In this document: piece after piece, positions 6,034 to 6,992 of the stretch
Position numbering within the stretch: position 1 is the stretch's first letter
Layout of the letters: every line of letters starts with the position of its first letter
NCBI GenBank assembly: GCA_002437735.1
Contig: DJRC01000040.1
Location: 3,089-10,080, forward strand
From: Oscillospiraceae bacterium UBA6370
Lineage (GTDB): Bacteria; Bacillota; Clostridia; Oscillospirales; Oscillospiraceae
DNA length: 6,992 bases
Reading direction: 5' to 3'
The notes under the pieces: model-generated
Seen by the model: only the letters and a program-made list of their open reading frames with translations
Databases searched by the model: none
What the model was told of the DNA's origin: nothing
Position numbers and translations under genes: made by a program

Positions 6034-6726
6034 ATGAACGCTGATTTTTCGCGCACCTTGGCCCTGCTGCGGCAGGAGAAAGAGATCTCCCAGCGCAAGG
6101 CGGCTGCCGACCTCGGCATCTCGCAGGCGCTTTTGAGCCACTATGAAAACGGCGTCCGCGAGCCGGGCCTTGCCTTTGTAAAGAAGGCGTGCGACTATTA
6201 TCACGTCTCCGCGGACTATCTGCTCGGCCGCACGCTCGACCGCGACGGCGGCATGATCGACTCCGACGAGTTGTACGACTCGAGCGACGAGAAGGGCACC
6301 CTGCGCGGCAGCATCGCCGCCACGCTGCAGAAGAAGCTGCTGGTGAACACCGTCAATCTGCTCTTCGAGCTGCTCGGCAAGACGAATTGCCGCGAGGCCG
6401 TCACCGCGGCGGGACAGTATCTCGGCGCGGCCATCTATCCGCTCTACCGCGCGCTGCACCGCGCCTCGGGCGGGAAGGACGCCTTCTTCGCGCTCGACGC
6501 GGCCGCCTTCTCCGCCGGTGCGAGCGACGCCGCGATGCTGCAAAGCCGTGCGCTCTACCGCCTTGCGCTCGAGCGGCACGCTGCCGAGGACGGCGCGTTC
6601 CCCGCGATGGATGCCGAGACGCTGACCGGCAGCTACCCCGGCCTTGCGCAGAGCATGACGCAGGTGCTGCACGCCGCCGACGAGCAGGCTAATAAATGGA
6701 TCGCTCAGATGCCATCTTCCCATTAA
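6034..6726 (+). CDS. XRE-family helix-turn-helix regulator with an unassigned C-terminal domain
   Basis: The 230-residue protein begins with a Cro/CI-type HTH domain (about residues 5-66). The scanning helices include SQRKAAADLGISQALLSHYE at 19-38, then GVREPG, and the domain closes with the typical VSADYLLGRT at 58-67. An acidic linker follows (about 69-87). The remaining residues to 230 appear largely helical and Ala-rich, and I recognise no family in them; this part could be a dimerisation or sensing domain. The gene has its own extended -10 promoter with a pair of near-identical 11-bp repeats, which suggests autoregulation. It sits 83 bp after the DUF975 gene and 21 bp before lepA, with no visible terminator on either side. 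The targets are unknown. The DUF975 gene, the gene itself and lepA are the nearest candidates. Confidence 0.88.
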   Translation: MNADFSRTLALLRQEKEISQRKAAADLGISQALLSHYENGVREPGLAFVKKACDYYHVSADYLLGRTLDRDGGMIDSDELYDSSDEKGTLRGSIAATLQKKLLVNTVNLLFELLGKTNCREAVTAAGQYLGAAIYPLYRALHRASGGKDAFFALDAAAFSAGASDAAMLQSRALYRLALERHAAEDGAFPAMDAETLTGSYPGLAQSMTQVLHAADEQANKWIAQMPSSH

Positions 6727-6747
6727 CACCATGCAGGAGCAACCGCT

Positions 6748-6992
6748 ATGAACGAAAAGAACATCCGTAACTTCAGCATCATCGCGCACATCGACCACGG
6801 CAAGTCCACGCTGGCGGATCGCCTGCTGGAGAAGTGCAACGCCGTCTCTGCGCGCGAGATGGAGGATCAGATCCTCGACAATATGGACCTTGAACGCGAG
6901 CGCGGCATCACCATCAAGGCCCGCGCCGTCACCTTTGACTACACCGCGCAGGACGGGCAGGTCTACACGCTCAACCTCATCGACACCCCGGG
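6748..6992 (+). CDS. lepA: LepA, elongation factor 4 (5' part only)
   Basis: LepA/EF4 is a ribosome-associated translational GTPase linked to ribosome back-translocation and to ribosome assembly or initiation. The first 81 residues are visible and carry the G-domain motifs. The P-loop AHIDHGKST is at residues 13-21. The switch I segment containing ERERGITIKA falls near 49-58, and the G3 motif DTPG is at the window edge. The N-terminus NIRNFSIIAHIDHGKSTLAD is diagnostic of LepA rather than EF-G, EF-Tu or TypA. The ATG is preceded by CAGGAG (6734-6739) 8 nt upstream. It follows the regulator gene by 21 bp without a recognisable terminator, so transcription from the regulator promoter may continue into lepA. 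The gene is cut by the right edge, and no defect is seen in the visible part. Confidence 0.97.
   Translation, partial: MNEKNIRNFSIIAHIDHGKSTLADRLLEKCNAVSAREMEDQILDNMDLERERGITIKARAVTFDYTAQDGQVYTLNLIDTP

Noticed and set aside
5980..6798. Minus-strand open frame of 272 codons opposite the XRE gene
   Set aside because: It spans the regulator, its promoter side and the start of lepA on the other strand. The plus-strand genes have clear motifs and this frame has none.

Overview
The window comes from a high-GC anaerobic Firmicute. The best guess is a gut clostridial lineage such as Oscillospiraceae: the Rnf gene order and the long, cysteine-rich RnfB are of clostridial type, and there is a DUF975 membrane protein and strong AAGGAGG Shine-Dalgarno sites. 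This taxonomic call is an inference from gene content and was not tested.

Positions 1-4884, minus strand: an almost complete rnfCDGEAB operon, read leftwards in the order rnfC, rnfD, rnfG, rnfE, rnfA, rnfB. rnfB runs off the left edge. The six products form the membrane-bound ferredoxin:NAD+ oxidoreductase (Rnf), which couples electron flow between reduced ferredoxin and NAD+ to Na+ or H+ export. The expected cofactor sites are readable: ferredoxin-type cysteines in RnfC and RnfB, SGAT/TGAT covalent-flavin motifs in RnfG and RnfD, and paired membrane cysteines in RnfA and RnfE. The genes are packed at spacings from a 1-bp overlap to 18 bp, and no internal terminator is visible.

Positions 4885-5176: a divergent control region. 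It holds a good leftward promoter for rnf (TGGACA-17-TATAAT) backed by a ladder of A/T tracts at about 10-bp spacing. The predicted rnf leader can form a 9-bp hairpin with a UGCG loop. A small inverted-repeat cluster and a strong rightward promoter (TTGACG-17-TATACT) follow.

Positions 5177-6726, plus strand: a DUF975-family polytopic membrane protein, then an XRE-type helix-turn-helix regulator with its own extended -10 promoter. That promoter carries two near-identical 11-bp repeats that look like an autoregulatory operator pair.

Positions 6748-6992, plus strand: the 5' end of lepA (elongation factor 4), 21 bp after the regulator with no visible terminator between them.

The coding content is ordinary for this type of genome, and I see no new multi-gene system. 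The points worth a second look are regulatory: the curved-DNA-like tract and leader hairpin of rnf, the twin operator of the XRE gene, and Shine-Dalgarno sites encoded inside the Lys/Glu tails of the Rnf subunits.
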